Shown one piece after another: positions 34,565 through 47,538 of a stretch of DNA of 64,000 bases (the stretch's first letter is position 1; each line of letters starts with the position of its first letter). Source of the DNA: Schizophyllum amplum (Eukaryota > Basidiomycota > Agaricomycetes > Agaricales > Schizophyllaceae); the NCBI GenBank assembly GCA_007026445.1, contig VDMD01000004.1:1116001-1180000 (forward strand). Direction: 5' to 3'. The translations under genes and the position numbers were made by a program. A model generated the notes under the pieces. That model was not told where the DNA came from and searched no databases. It worked only from the letters and a program-made list of their open reading frames with translations.

Positions 34565-35936
34565 TCAACGACGGTTGCTCTGGTTGTTCGCGAGGATCTG
34601 CACGAGACGAATGCTGGGGGTGGGTGTTAATACAGGTGACTGTATCATACAAAATTCTGCTTACAAGATGTTGATCATGTCGAGCTCGAGGGAGATGCTC
34701 TCGCGCAAGGCTGACGTGCAAAGTCAGTACGCATCATTGACGGACCAAAGAAAGCCACTTACGATCCCTCTTCATCACACCAGCCTCAGACAGCTTGGCG
34801 TGGTGGCGGATCTTCTGCGTGCTAAAGAGACGTCAGAAAGCGAAAGTATCACATCTCGCATACGCACTCGTAAAGGACCATGCCACCGAAGACGACGAGG
34901 CCACCGTAGAGGGAGATAGACTCAGTGAAGGCAAGGCCGCGTACACCAAGAGGTAGGATCATCGGCGCAAGGCTGCTGAGGGCAACGATGCACAGACCAC
35001 CAAGCAGAGGTCCCCCAAGGTAGAGGAAAGTATCGTTCCTGATCTCTAAATCAGATCAAGATACAGGAATGTATTCTTGCCACTCACTTCGCAGTCGCAC
35101 CAACATATGAAAGACCGCCAACCAGACCGAGCGTGTACAGGGCAGCGCGCGAAAGGATCGCCGGGCTGTAGAAGAACAGCGGGCTGAGAGTCGCAGCCTG
35201 GAAGCCATTGAAACCCTATCATGTGGTCAACACATGTTTGGACTGTCGTGAGGACTACACGCACGAGCCAGCACAGGTGCTTGACAGCCGAGTTCGACGG
35301 GTCAGTGTAGTAGACGCCCATCATGGTGCCGATGCTGCCAACAAGCGAAACACCCATTACGAGCCCTGCACATGAATCAGACTTGGGGGAGCTCTCGACA
35401 GGCGATCAACCTACAAGGGTTCGCCGCCATGATGCGGTAGGCAACGCCTGATGTGAAGAGAGCGCGCGCCGCCATGGCGGTGAGGGCGAGGCCTCCACCG
35501 GTGTAGATGAAGGTCTCCTTAAGGTATTCACGCTCAACCGAGGAGAGCGCATTCCCGGTCTGGCCATTGATGAGAGCGTCAATGAGCACAGTCGCACCAG
35601 CCACGGCTCCCTGCGGATGTGTCAGTACTTTGTCCGACGAGGATCCCACTAGTTACTCACGGCAGTCATCCCAAAACGCTTCCAGTCGAAGCGCTGAGCC
35701 TGCTGCGCGGCGGGCGGCTGGTAGTACGTCCTGCGGAACGCAGAGCTGAAGACGCCCGAGAAGCGGTCCTTCAACTCCGTCGCCTTCTTGCTGACATTCT
35801 CGGGGCGCTTGAAGGTCCCAAATGAGCGCTGGAGAGCAAGCTGGCGAGTCGCCTGAGTGCGCAGAACACTCGAAGGCGCGGTGAAGACGCGTGAAGACGC
35901 AAAGGGGCGAACGGACGAGAACCCAACGCGGAGCAT
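34565..35936 (-). CDS. Mitochondrial Bax-inhibitor-1 family protein (GHITM/TMBIM5-like)
   Basis: Start at 35936 with an Arg- and Ser-rich mitochondrial presequence (MLRVGFSSVRPFASSRVFTA). The matrix-side linker ends FDWKRFGMTA. The Bax-inhibitor membrane core follows over several exons: LKETFIYTGGGLALTAMAAR, LVMGVSLVGSIGTMMGVYY, ALYTLGLVGGLSYVGATAK, LGGPLLGGLCIVALSSLAPM and LYGGLVVFGGMVLYDTQKI. The last exon reads RLVQILANNQSNRR, with the conserved acidic motif SISLELDMIN just before. TMBIM5/GHITM sits in the inner mitochondrial membrane and affects cristae and cation transport (family knowledge). Confidence 0.88.
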
Positions 35937-36397
35937 GGTGGTGGTACAGAAGAGAGTTGTGCGTGTGCTGTCCGCAACTCAGCCGGAAATTTCTAGACAA
36001 GCGCGTCCTTCCGGCATCGCTGCGTCATTGTGTACTCCGTGATCCGATCTCGGGAAATGCCGAGTCACGCTTGATCATGAGTAAGTACACGTTCTTGTCA
36101 ACCCAAGTTGAAGAACGTTCATGAATGACCGCTGCAGGAGACGAGCGAGACTGGCTAGCGAGCACTGTGTGCGGAGACTCTGCAACTCAGGATCTGAGGT
36201 GCTACTGTACTCACATCTCAAGCGACTTGAACTTGGCGGAAGGCAAGGCTCAAGCTTTCAAATTTCAAGAGTCAAACGATCATAGTAGGATCATGACCAA
36301 TCTTCAATAAAAAGTCGTGTTGCCAAATATTTGCAGCTACATACAGTGGTGTACGCGTACAGTGCAAGCCCGTTTACAAATGTTCATACATAGTAAC
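35937..36397. other. Intergenic spacer
   Basis: This lies between two minus-strand genes: the promoter of the Bax-inhibitor gene and the 3' flank of protease copy 2. No gene was seen. Confidence 0.5.
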
Positions 36398-37695
36398 TTA
36401 CGACTGCGAAGGGTTGTTCTCCGCAAAGTACTCGTGGTTGTCGGCGTTCTGGATCGCCTGGTCGGGGTCGCTGCTTGCGAGCGACTTCGCTGAGCTCTGA
36501 CCGTAGACAATGTCGTCAGTGCCACCGTTCTGAAGATGCGTCAGTCGTGCCTCATAAAAAGAGGTAACAGCAACTTACGTCGGTGAAGTGAGAGGCCTCG
36601 TGCACGAGCGTGCCGCCCTTGGAGTCCGTGCCAGTCACGTCGACGTCCCAGAATACTGGGCAAAGGTATATCTCGCCGTAGCTGGCAACACTGTCAGCTT
36701 ACAAAGAACATACTGTCAGCGCAATGAGCGAACCTATCCGGGTAGACGTAGGCGTAAGTGCCATCGTCGGTGCACGTGCAATCGTAGGTGAAGCTAGTGT
36801 AGTCACCCTCGCTGATCTTCTGGTAGTGCGAGAGGACGGTGTCGTGGCGGCCGGCGTCGTACTCGCCAAACCATGTCGAGTAGCGGTCCGTCGACTCAGT
36901 GTTCTCCGACAGATAGCTGGCGCGCAATGAGTAAGATACTCCTTCCACACAGCGCGCACTCACTTGAACGCATCCGAGGCGTAAGTGGTGGCAGCGCTTA
37001 CAGCATCGTCGATCTGCGACTCCTGGTCGGAGGAGCAGCCGTTGTACTTTGCGCGCTTGTTCAGGCCCTTGCGCGAGACGGCCAGCTTGCCCGCGACCTT
37101 CGCCGAGTGCGTCTTGGTAGTCGCCTCGACAGGGACGACTGAGCCGTTGTCGGAGAGGTGGTAGAAGGTCTTGGCCGCGTCGAAGGTGTACGCGTCCTCC
37201 CCCGACTCGGTGAAGTTGTACGCTGCGCTCACTGATGACGGTCAGCTGGCTTGGAAAAGCCCCGGAATAGGCAAAACTCACGGTCATGGGTGGTGTCAAT
37301 GGACTCGCCCGGTGCGAGGACAGTGAAGCTCTTGAGGTTTTTCGCGACAACTGTGTCCCTCGAGTACTTCGCCTTGATGCCCTGGAACTTGGGGGCCGCG
37401 CCAGCGGAGTTGCTGATGGCGAAGGTGTTTGCGGGCAGCGTGCTCAGCGCCGAGTTGGGGTCGTTGAACAGCCTGAGTGTCTCGTCGCCCGTGTTTGTGA
37501 TCGTGGTGGTGACCTTGAGGTTCTCGACGTCGGTGACGTCCGAGGGGCCTGCAGGTGTGTATCAGTTCCTAGAAATGGACATTCCGCGCCAACGAACGTA
37601 CCAGCAACCTTGAGCGACACGGACTGGGTCGCAGAAGCAGTCATCGCCGACAAAGCGACGGAAACGAGCGCAGCCTTGGCAGTGGCGGAGAACAT
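36398..37695 (-). CDS. Secreted peptidyl-Lys metalloendopeptidase (M35), copy 2
   Basis: This is an inverted paralogue of the gene at 21310. The signal peptide is MFSATAKAALVSVALSAMTA. A KR site (GLNKRAKYNGCSS) opens the mature domain. The zinc motif GGTLVHEASHF and the GGTDDIVYG motif are intact, and the C-terminus again ends EYFAENNPSQS. The exon pattern is the same as in copy 1 (introns near 37555-37602, 37229-37283, 36913-36962, 36683-36735 and 36533-36580). Both copies look functional, so redundancy or divergence in regulation is possible. Both enzymes would be secreted and cut before lysine. Confidence 0.92.
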
Positions 37696-37890
37696 CTTTG
37701 CTAGTGCGACCTGGAGAGGGCTCTGAAGCTGGGTTGTTGGTGGAGCTGATCATGGCTTATATACGAAGTAGAGGGGTCGCGCCGCAAGTCTCAGACCATT
37801 CAGACACAGGATCTGGGTAGCCGGCATGTCGCGATGCGGTCTTCGACGTATGGCAACCCTTATCAGAGTGAGCGGGTGAGGAGCGTTGCA
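37696..37890 (-). promoter_or_regulatory. Promoter of M35 protease copy 2
   Basis: TATATAAG (minus strand, 37763-37756) lies about 60 bases before the start at 37695. Upstream blocks match the promoter of copy 1 in order and orientation relative to the gene. Confidence 0.7.
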
Positions 37891-38574
37891 TGTATACAGA
37901 GCATATGGGGATGTCGCGGAGGATGGAATAGATGCGGTAAGCCAATGGACGCGAAGAGAGGAGGAATTCCGAGAAAACCACTCTTCGTGAAATATGTGTT
38001 CGTTGCTGGTTGGATACAAGGTGAGTCGGGTATACTTGGCGTCTAGTGAAGGCCCAGGGCGACGAATATTTTACTGCAGGCCGCCAAAAATTTCAAAGAG
38101 TGGATCAACAGCGCCCGACAGCGAATGGCGTGTTATGTGAGGTGCGCAGTCGCCGCCGCTGGCGCATGTTTCCTGCGGAGAACACGCGAAGCATGACTGC
38201 TACTTACTGAGGAAGACCCATCACGGGGAAAGCGGGCGCGTGCTATGCACAATGGCGAAAGCCTCGTGTGATCCTAGGTGATCCTACGAGCCCGGCAGTC
38301 GTCCACCAGTCAAGATCACTGACAGATGGGCATGAAGCTACTTGCGTCAGCTCCGATGTGGCTGAAGGTGCGAAGTGCAGCATCTGGGCGGTCCATGAGC
38401 AGTGGCGCCTTGAAACTTGGCTTGGCGCTCTGATAAGATGGACACAGCAGGCCCGCCAGCTGCAACGTCGGGATTCGCCACATCATGAAGGAAGTTCAAC
38501 TTGGGTGTCTGAAGGATCAACAGGTCTCAACAGTCGCAAACAGTACGTCCGCTTCCGGCTTGCCTCCTCCCACC
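37891..38574. other. Intergenic region
   Basis: No gene or repeat was recognised. It is the upstream flank of both protease copy 2 and the F-box gene, which diverge. Confidence 0.5.
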
Positions 38575-39880
38575 ATGACGTCTAACTCTCGCTTCGGACC
38601 ATTGCCTGCCGAACTATGGCTGGAGGTCTTTGAGTGGTGTTTCGCACTTCCCGACTCACGCGATCTCCTCTCCGACTCGTACATCCCCTTTCAGAGCCTT
38701 TATGACGACCGCGAATACATTCGACTTAAAGCTGCCGTGAATCTCGTCTGTAGACAGTGGCGTGCTCTCACTCTCGCGATTCTCTATCAAGACGTGCACA
38801 TATTACCTTCTACTGCACCCGCTCTGAGATACGCGGTGGGCCAGAAGGCGAGCGAGGGACCGCATGGATACGGCCAATGGGTATGCACTCACATCATGAC
38901 CCATCGCCGTACAATGCATACCGATCCATGGCATCCCAGGTTCGACGTGTCGTTCTTCCATATACATCGACCATTACACACACCGCGGCGCCTCTGCAAG
39001 CTGTCCATATACTGAAGTACTGCCCGGGTGTTGAGGCACTCTCCCGCCCGCGACACGCTGTACCGGGTCCCATCGGCTTCGAATATGAAGCGGAGACCCT
39101 ACACTTTCCTGCGCTGCGCCGATTGGAGTGGTGGGGGAACGAAGAAGCAGAGCGGTCGGGCGGTCTCAACTCGCTGGGCACTGTGCTGGCGCACGCGCCT
39201 GGCCTCCGGTGCGTTGTGCTTGCCCAACCCGGGCTCAGTCTTCTGTTGATTTGCTACTTATCGCGCTCGACAGGTATCTATTTATTGGAGGAATCATGGG
39301 GACCAGTTCCGCCGGGTCACAACCCTCGGACCTGGCCCTGCTTCACCTCGAGACGCTCCGGCTGAATGTCATCAACGGCCTTTTACTGAACAGGCTGTGC
39401 TCCCGGTGGTCTCTACCTGCGCTCCGGCACGTCGTCCTCGACTCGCCCCTCGTAGGATCGGATGTCGGAGTACTATGGGGTTCCCTCGGCCCCAAACTCG
39501 AAGTGGTCGAATTAGGAGCTCATGCGCGCTTCATCATGACGGACATGATCACCCCCTGCCTGCATGGATGCCCCGATCTTCGTGAGCTCAACTACCATGT
39601 CTTCTTCACTATCCCGCCACATCCGGACCTGCGCCACAATAGCCTCGAGGTCGTCAGGCTACATGGAGCGGCAGACCAGCTGCTCGGAGAGGGGACTGTA
39701 GTATGGAAACATCTTCAGTGGCATCTGGAAGATATGCTCACTGTGGAGAGGTTTCCTTCTCTCAAGAGGGTCTATCTTGTGGGCGAAGAGTGGCGCATTT
39801 TAGGTAGGAAACCAGGATTTTCTATCATGCTTGGCGAGCTCGCGGCGAAGGGGCATAGATTGGATCTACTCGTGTACTAG
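38575..39880 (+). CDS. F-box domain protein, three exons
   Basis: ATG 38575 lies in a good context (CACCATGAC). Residues ~8-55 form an F-box: FGPLPAELWLEVFEWCF, then AAVNLVCRQWRALTLAILYQ. An intron from 38881 to about 38939 leads to VRRVVLPYTSTITHTAAPLQ. A second intron, about 39210-39272, leads to YLFIGGIMGTSSAGS. The rest is Leu-rich: LALLHLETLRLNVINGLLL, WSLPALRHVVLDSPLVGSDV and LEVVELGAHARF. It ends LDLLVY. F-box proteins recruit targets to SCF ubiquitin ligases via SKP1 (family knowledge). It is intact, unlike the F-box pseudogene at 17.4-19.0 kb. Confidence 0.85.
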
Positions 39881-40078
39881 GCCCCAGATATCTCTGCGTG
39901 CTGTAACCGTTAAAACGACGAACAGAAGATGGACAGGCGACCTCTAATGCCCAAGGCCTAAGGCCCAAGGACTCGGAATGAACATTCAAGTTGATTCAAG
40001 TGTTCAAGTTGACAACAATGAAGCCGGACCGGGGCTGCCGATCGTGATCGAGATTTTGTGCATCTTGTTCCAAACGCC

Positions 40079-42815
40079 ATGGACGCGTCCATAGGAGACC
40101 CATTTGTGCTCGCCAACTACACAGCCCAACAAAAATCATCAAAAGGCAAGCAGAGACAGCAAGTGTCTGACGTCTATGCGACATACACACCGGGCACGCG
40201 CGACGGCTATGTGACCGCGACTGTGCAGGGGGACGGCATCCATACTCTCGATGTGCGTGGCTTTACACGGCGTCTGCACAAACGCTGAAGTGATTCCAGG
40301 TATCAGAGATTCACCCAGTCGCAGCACACACGTTCGGGCCTTCGACTTTGTTTGCGGGTCCTTCGGTAGCGCGATGCACAGATGGGACTTGCTCGACGTA
40401 CGCGGTAGTGGCTGCGTCGAGCGACGTTACATCCGAGGACGCTGGGCGCACGATATGGAAGTGGGATGACGACCTGTCTGGATCCTTGCCTGACAGCTCC
40501 TCATCAAGCACCAAACAATCCGTTACGGTGAGTCCAACGCGCCCAACTCTCCCCCGGCCGCTCATCCGCGCACGCGCAAGCGTACAGGTACCGCATATCG
40601 TGTCCTGCATCCGCGTCACCGATGAGTGCCCATCGACGCTGCTCGCCTGGTCCCCGAGCGGCCATCTAACTTTACTGGGCAACGACCTCAAGATCAGAAC
40701 GACACGCGACCCGCCCAGTCAGCGTCGGGTGTTGGTGCAGTCGTTCTTGGTGCCCTCCAAGCCGTGTGCTTTTGTGCCGTCCCAGGTCCGACATGAAAAT
40801 GATGCTATTGCAATATGCTTGGAAGGCGACGACCGCACTACGCGCGCGCGGGTCTTGGCCGTGCGCGATGTGGGTGAAGTCGCCGATGTGGCTGACTTAG
40901 AAATATCTGTACCACCAGAGGTATGCTCGCTATCAGAATCATCTCATCTACCTACTCACACCTTTGCAGAATATAGCTTCTTGCACCCTGAGCCCGACCG
41001 GTTTCCTCACAGTCCTATGTGAGTACATCGTTCCCTGCTTCCTGCCTTTCTGACCTGCGCACTCAGTACGAGATGGAATCTGGCAGGCGTACCAGCTGTC
41101 ATGCTCCTCGAACACCTTCTTAACCTCCCTTGAAACCATCAAGCTCCGCTCCGTCTCCTTCGTGGCCTCCTCCAAGGCTGCATCCGACACCAAGTCCCCC
41201 TCTAGCCACGAAGTCGCCCTCTTGGCCCTTGGTTCTTCACATGTCCTCCTCGCCGCCACCGCTCACCCCTCTCGCGATCTCGTCCTGCACATCTGGGACC
41301 TCGCCTTCTCGGTGCTGCTAGCTACGCAGACGATCACGCTCCCATCTGCACTCGCCGAGGAGAAGCGAATCAGCATCGCGCTCGCCCCGGCGGGCGCTGG
41401 GCAATGCGTACTGGTGCTGTCACCTGCGGGCGTGTCAGGAAGTGCACGCTCGAACGCGCGCTCAACGGTATATGTCGTCCCATATTCTTGCCCGCCCGCA
41501 TCGACAATCGCGCACGCAATGGGGCGTGCGGAAGCCAGCAAGACATGGCTCGCACAGCACGGAGGTGTTGCGCATGGTCAGGCGCACGAGCCGAAGCGCG
41601 CGAAGCTGCTCAAGACCATCGAGGGTGCTCTCGCGAGCAACCGACCGCAGGCCGCCGACGAGGCATTTGCGAAGTGGTTCGATGCGGAGGGATTGAAGGG
41701 ACCTGTGTGACGGAGAAGGTGAGGGACGAGAAAAGTGCGAAAACGAGAAAATCGGCGAGGAGGCAGAAAGAAACGACGCCCTCGGCCATGCGTTCGTGCG
41801 CGACCTGCTGGATCGTGTTCTGCGTCCAGCCGTGGCTGGCACGGTGCCGTACTCGCCCGAGATCGTGCGTCAGTTAATCAAGGCCGGGGTTGTCAGCGCG
41901 GGTATGATAGACGGCTCCGCGCTCTTGACGGCGCTGCGGAGGAGAAACGACTGGGTATGTATGACCTCTGGGATGTCACGAACTGAACAATTTACTCACG
42001 GCCACTCACCAGGGCTCCATCCAGCTTGTCCTCTCGGATGGGCGTGTTCGCGACATTCCCGAAGTCGAGCTCGCAGATGGCCTTGCTCACGTAGTTGCAC
42101 GCGCGTCAACTCCGGGCGACGCGAACGCCATGCAAGTGGACGTGCCCTCTACGAGCGACGCGCCTGCGCTTCCGGTCTTCCTCGCGCTTTGTGTGGCATA
42201 CCCGGCCTCTCCGTCCGCGCTCCGTGTCGCACTACGGCGTTCGCTCGCGGACGCCGGTGCCGTGCTCGCAATCCTGGACGTCCTCCAGGGCTGGCTGGCG
42301 CGGTGGGCGGGAATGCGTGGCGCAGGGCTGGCGACAGCGGGGAGTAAGGCGAAGCGAAAGCAGCGGACGCGACTCGCGGGCGATATGCCGGAGTTGCCTG
42401 AGGTGGGTTTCTTTCGTACCTCCCTTCGTCTTCCCTTTCCATCCGCATCTATATCCTTCCCCAACTTGTGACTGAATTTCTTCCTCAGATCCTTCGCTTC
42501 CTTACCGCGCTTCTCGACGCGACCTACGTGCCCGTGCTCTTGCAGCACGCGCCCGCGGGTCGCGCATTGCGCCGGTTGCTCGCACATGTTACGCCCGAGG
42601 TCGACTTTTTGGAGGATGTAGTGCAGTTGCGTGGGCCGTTGGAGCCCTTCGTGCGTGCACAGACGGAGAAGGAGCAAAAACAAACGGATAAAGAGCAAGG
42701 CAAGGATCGCGTAGCGAAAGAGCCTCAGGGCGATTGGCGGCAGAGGCGCCGCGCGGCACATGAGGCGGCGTCCGCAGGTGTAGGCCTGTATCGCTTAGAG
42801 GAGTTGACGTTGTGA
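40079..42815 (+). CDS. Putative t-UTP ribosome-biogenesis protein (Utp8/NOL11-like)
   Basis: Start ATG 40079 (MDASIGDPFVLANYTAQQ), stop 42813-42815, several introns. The N-terminal half is WD-like beta structure: DGYVTATVQGDGIHTLDVRG, SCIRVTDECPSTLLAWSPSG and EVALLALGSSHVLLAATAHP. The C-terminal half is helical, with HAFVRDLLDRVLRPAVAGTV, LPVFLALCVAYPASPSALRV and ILRFLTALLDATYVPVLLQH. It ends in a charged segment and GLYRLEELTL. This overall plan fits Utp8/NOL11-type proteins of the pre-rRNA processome, but similarity is recalled rather than measured. Near 41690-41720 the frame that reads FAKWFDAEGLKG stops and the helical half continues in another frame, so an unrecognised intron or an indel is present. 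Confidence 0.5.
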
Positions 42816-43063
42816 ATGGTATTAGGCGCTCATAGTAGAAATGGGATTTCGAGCCGACTCGCGATTTCTGAACTTTAGCACCAAGCTTCTGAATCTGTCA
42901 GTGTCAACAAACGAAGAACGCCAGCCAACATGATCGTGAGAGTATGACATTGTGACACCGGCCCGGCGGCGCCACAAAGCGCATGTCGTGAGAACGGCCC
43001 GGGAGACCGGTTTTGCGCTCTCGTCGTCGTCTCGACACTCTACTCTCGCCGTCACCGTGCAGC

Positions 43064-46000
43064 ATGGCCAGCGAGGAGATGCAGGCGCCCCGCAAGCCAG
43101 TGTCCGAATATGGGCCGGGGTTTCCGCCGTTGCCGTCTGATACAGTCCTCAATCCTATCGCCGCCACCGCCGCCGCGCACCCCATCGCGCGCACAGCACC
43201 AGGGACCCCCAACGGCCTGCACCCAGCTTCAAAGCCCCCGACGCCGCGCCCGAGGACCGCAGATACCATGGCTTCTGCGCCAAACGCGTCCGCCGCCGCC
43301 GCGAACGCCATGGCCGCAGTCGCAGGCTCCGAACGCACGCTCAACGTCACGGACGCCCTCGGCTATCTCGACGCGGTCAAGAACCAGTTCCACGATAGGC
43401 CGGAAGTCTACAACAAGTTTCTTGACATTATGAAGGACTTCAAGAGTCAAGTGTGCGTGCCTGCCTTGCTTCTCTCTAACTCCCGATCCGCTCATCATTC
43501 CCTTTCCCTTTCTAGCATCGACACCCCCGGCGTCATCCAACGCGTTTCCGAGCTCTTCTACGGCCACCCCAACCTCATCACTGGCTTCAACACTTTCCTC
43601 CCCCTCGGCTACCGCATCGACCCGTCTTCGGACCCCCGCGATCCAAATCTTATCACAGTCACAACCCCGACGGGAACAACAATACACAGCGCGCTTACCG
43701 GACGCTCTCACCGCATTGCGGGCCCCCCCATGTCCGGCCTCGTCCCCGCATCCTACAACGGCCTCCAGCCCCTGCGCCATTCTCCCCATGCTACCGCCAT
43801 GGCCGCTGCCGCCTCTCAGCAGACAAATGCCGCAGCAACCATGCTCGGCAACTTAAAGGACCAGCAGCCCGAGGCGGAGTTCAACCACGCCATCCAGTAT
43901 TTGAACAAGATCAAAATGCGCTTCGACGGCGATCCAACCAAGTACAAGACCTTCCTGGACATCCTACAAGCGTACCAGAAACAACAGCAGCCGCCAGACG
44001 TGCGCGCCCACCACTTCCATTGTTCGCTGAAACTGAATGGAAGCCCCAGGTATACATACAAGTGCAAATGTTGTTCAAAGACGCGCCGGATCTCCTCAAA
44101 GAGTTCAAGGACTTTCTCCCAAACGCCATGCCCCCAAGCCAAATGGGCCTCATACCACAGGACGGCATGTGGGCATCCCCCGACTCCCTGTCCGCCGTTG
44201 CGGACAAGCCGCAGAAAAAGTCCGCGCCACTCAAACGGAAAAAGCGCCCTGTGGAGAAGGAGGCCTCGCCACCCCCGCCGCCTCCGAAGACGGTCCCGAG
44301 CAAGGTGCGTAACAATGAACATGCTTTGTTTCTCTCGCTCATCCGTCGCGCAGGCCAACAAGAAGGCTAAGCATCACCACAAGCCCGATCCCGTATCCCC
44401 CACATACTCGTACGCGACCGTGCCGTCCCCTCCACCAACACAGAACGTGCCGTCGACGTCGCAAACCGCCGCATATACCATGCAAAACCTGCAGCACACG
44501 ATGATCATGCCCAATCCTCCGACGCCGACCGACAAACTCATGTTCTTTGACCGCGCCAAGAAAGCTCTTGAAAGCCGTGAGGTCTACGAGGACTTCTTGA
44601 AGACGCTCACTTTGTTCTCCAAGGACATCTTCGGCGTCAAGGACCTCATTGAAAGGGCGAAGGTCTTCCTCGGGGAAGGCGATTTGTTAACTGACTTCAA
44701 GGAGCTGCTTGGGTTTGATGAACACAAAGAAAGCATGGAGTACGGGCCGCCCGGCAGTCTCCGTATGGGACCCCCCGAAGCGCAGAACTCGCAACCCACG
44801 GATGATGGGCAAGGTCCCAGCTACAGGAGGCTCCCCGATAGTGTATGCATCCGTTTTCAGTGTACAGTGAGCGCTCGCTGACCTGCGACTTCCTTTAGGA
44901 AATTCGTCTGGCCTGTTCCGGACGTGATGAACATTGTCGGTCGCTTCTCAACGACGAATGGGTGTCCCATCCTACCTGGGCTTCAGAAGAGGCGGGCTTC
45001 GTCGCCCACAAGAAGAACTCTTTCGAGGAGGCATTGCACAAGAGCGAGGAGGAGAGGCACGAGTATCACGTTCACCTCGAAGCTCTCCGTCGCACCATCG
45101 CCGTCCTGGATCCCTTGTATGCGCGCATCGAGGACATGACACATGAGGAGCGGGCGAACTTCAAGCTGGAGGCCGACTTTGGTGGCCCAAGCAAGTGCAT
45201 CTACCAGCGTATCATCAAGAAGATCTACGGGCGGGACAACGGCCAGGAGATCCTCGTGTCGATGCAGGAGTCGCCCGCGGTCGCCGTACCCGTCGTGCTC
45301 GCGCGCCTCAAGCAGAAAGACGAAGAGTGGCGGCGGTTGCAGCGGGAGTACGCCCGTACGTGGAAAGCGGTCGATTCGGCTAACTTTTACCGCTCGATCG
45401 ATCATATGGGCCCCGCCTTCAAGAACAACGACAAAAAGAACATCACGCAGAAGCACTTTGTGGGCGAGATCACGGACGCGCGGAAGACGCAGCTGCGCGA
45501 GCTGGAGGAAGCGAGCATCAAGGGCAAGGAAAAGGCGGTGCCCGTGTGCTCGCGCGGTTCCATCGGTCCGCAGCTGGAGTACGAGTTCGAGGATACAGCG
45601 GTTCTGCAAGATGCTGTCAAGCTTGTCTATTCGTACCTCGACCACAGCCCGGGCCAGTACAACCTGCACGAGCGCCGCGCCATCGAGAAGTTCTTGCGCG
45701 CCTTCATACCGGTGCTGTGTGGCTTCAACGCGCACGAGTTCAACGCCGCGTGTGGTCCATTCGACGCGTACGAGGACGAGCACGAGGTGAACGGGCACGG
45801 CGAGCAGCATCACGGGCGTAGCGGCAGGCGGTCGACTGGCAGCCACAGCTCTCAGGTTGGCGTCCCACCGGGCGATTTGCGGCGACGGCTGCTTCGAGCT
45901 GCGCAGGAGCGCGAGGAAGAGCTCAACGGTACCTCGGCCTCGCCTGCCGAGTCTCGTGCTGGGTCGCCAGTTCCAAAGTCATCGAAGACGGTCGGCAAGG

Positions 46001-47322
46001 ACGACGAGCTGCGGTCGCCAGACGTGTGGATCAAGGATCCCACCACGACCAATCCCGTGGACAACATCGCTTACGGTGCTGACGTTGACCGGCCCTTCTT
46101 TGCCAACACGACTTTCTATATGCTCCTTCGGCTGCTGCAGGTCGGTGGTCCATCGATTTTGCTAGAAGGATGGCTCTCTGATTAGTTTCGGCAGGAGTTG
46201 TATGCCCGTCTTTTGACGAGTAAGCAGACCAGTCATCGGCACGCGGCGGAGAAGTTCAAGTCCCTGCTGGCGAATCCTGTTGCCGAACAGCTCGGGCTTG
46301 ACGAGCCGAATGGGCCTCCCGCGTTATTGGCGCAGACGCGAGAGGCGCTGGCTGAGCGGGGCATCAGCGACGAGCGGGACATGATGTACATGTACCTGCT
46401 CGACGCCGCGGAGAAGTCGTTCTCGAGCGACAAGAGGATGTCGGACAAGGACAGCCTGGACAACGCGACCTTCGAGGAACACATGCGGTGGTTCTTTGGT
46501 TTCAAGGTGCGCCGTAGTTTGCCAGCTTGTGAAGGTTACGTCTAATAACAGGACTGGCAGGCATATCAGCTGTTCACCCTGGACAAGCTTATTGCGGCGC
46601 TAATCAAGCAGGTAAGGGTGGCAGGTCTACATTTGGGGCGGCAAGCTGACGGTGGCTGGCCCATTTTTAGGTGCAGACCGTGGTCCAGGACCACCGCTGT
46701 CAAGAATTGTGGTCGCTGCTGCAGAGCGTGCAGAGCTCTGAGAGGATATCGATCCAGGACACGATACGCTACCGGCGGGAAGCGGAGCTACATGTCAGCC
46801 AGGACGAGCACCTGTACCGCGTTCGCTGGGTGAGTGTATTCAGTGGGCCTAAGATTAGCGGGCGTTGGTAATGACTTTGGGCGATAGGTACGGGGGACGC
46901 AGAGGCTGCAAGTCCAGCTTATGGGGGCGGATGACGCGAGCGTGGACGGGAACGGAGGGACTAGTCGGTGGCGGGAGTACGTGAACTCGTATGTGCTGAG
47001 GCACCGCAGCGAGTACGCCCCGCGGGAGAGCGAGAGCAGTCCCCGCGTGTTTGTGAGGAGGTGTGAAATTTCCCCCGTCCCGGCCGGCAGAGAGATGTGC
47101 TGATCTATATCTGCTAGGACGCTGCACGAGGAAGAGGGGGGGCGGGTGCATACGGATTCGGATCTGGCGATCCGGGTGACGTTGCCGTCGTACAAGTTGC
47201 TGTACATAACCGGGACGGAGGACGTGGTGGTGCGGCGGCGGAAGGAGGGGGAGGTTGGGCCGCTTTGGGCGCGGGCGGCGGCACGGCAGGAGGAGCGGCG
47301 ACGGTGTCGACTGCTGATATGA
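43064..47322 (+). CDS. SIN3: SIN3 histone-deacetylase corepressor scaffold
   Basis: Start ATG 43064 (MASEEMQAPRKPVSEYG). Three paired amphipathic helix domains follow in order. PAH1 is near 43350-43620 (VTDALGYLDAVKNQFHDRPE, later LITGFNTFLPLGYRI). PAH2 is near 43880-44145 (HAIQYLNKIKMRFDGDPTKY, LLKEFKDFLPNAM). PAH3 is near 44535-44725 (FFDRAKKALESREVYEDFLK). The HDAC-interaction domain begins near 44940 (WVSHPTWASEEAGFVAHKKN, HLEALRRTIAVLDPLYARIE). The SIN3 C-terminal domain follows from ~46080 (RPFFANTTFYMLLRLLQ, then AYQLFTLDKLIAALIKQ). PAH domains bind repressors and the middle region recruits Rpd3-type deacetylases (family knowledge). The stop is at 47320-47322 with about nine introns. 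Confidence 0.95.
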
Positions 47323-47538
47323 GACTCGGTCCGATCGCGCGTTGTACAATTATAGGACTTGTAATTATAGGGCCTAGGCGGCAAACAAAGCCCAACAGTT
47401 TCACGGGCGGCTGACGGGCGACCGAGTCTGCTACTTACAAACGACTAAGTCCAAAGTCCACCTGGCACCTGCCTTGGCGCCGCCCACCCTTGGGCCAAGA
47501 CAATTCTCAGCCCAGGCGCCCAGCTTATTGTCGCTGTC

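Noticed and set aside
44983..45846. 287-codon minus-strand frame
   Set aside because: It is antisense to the HDAC-interaction domain of SIN3.
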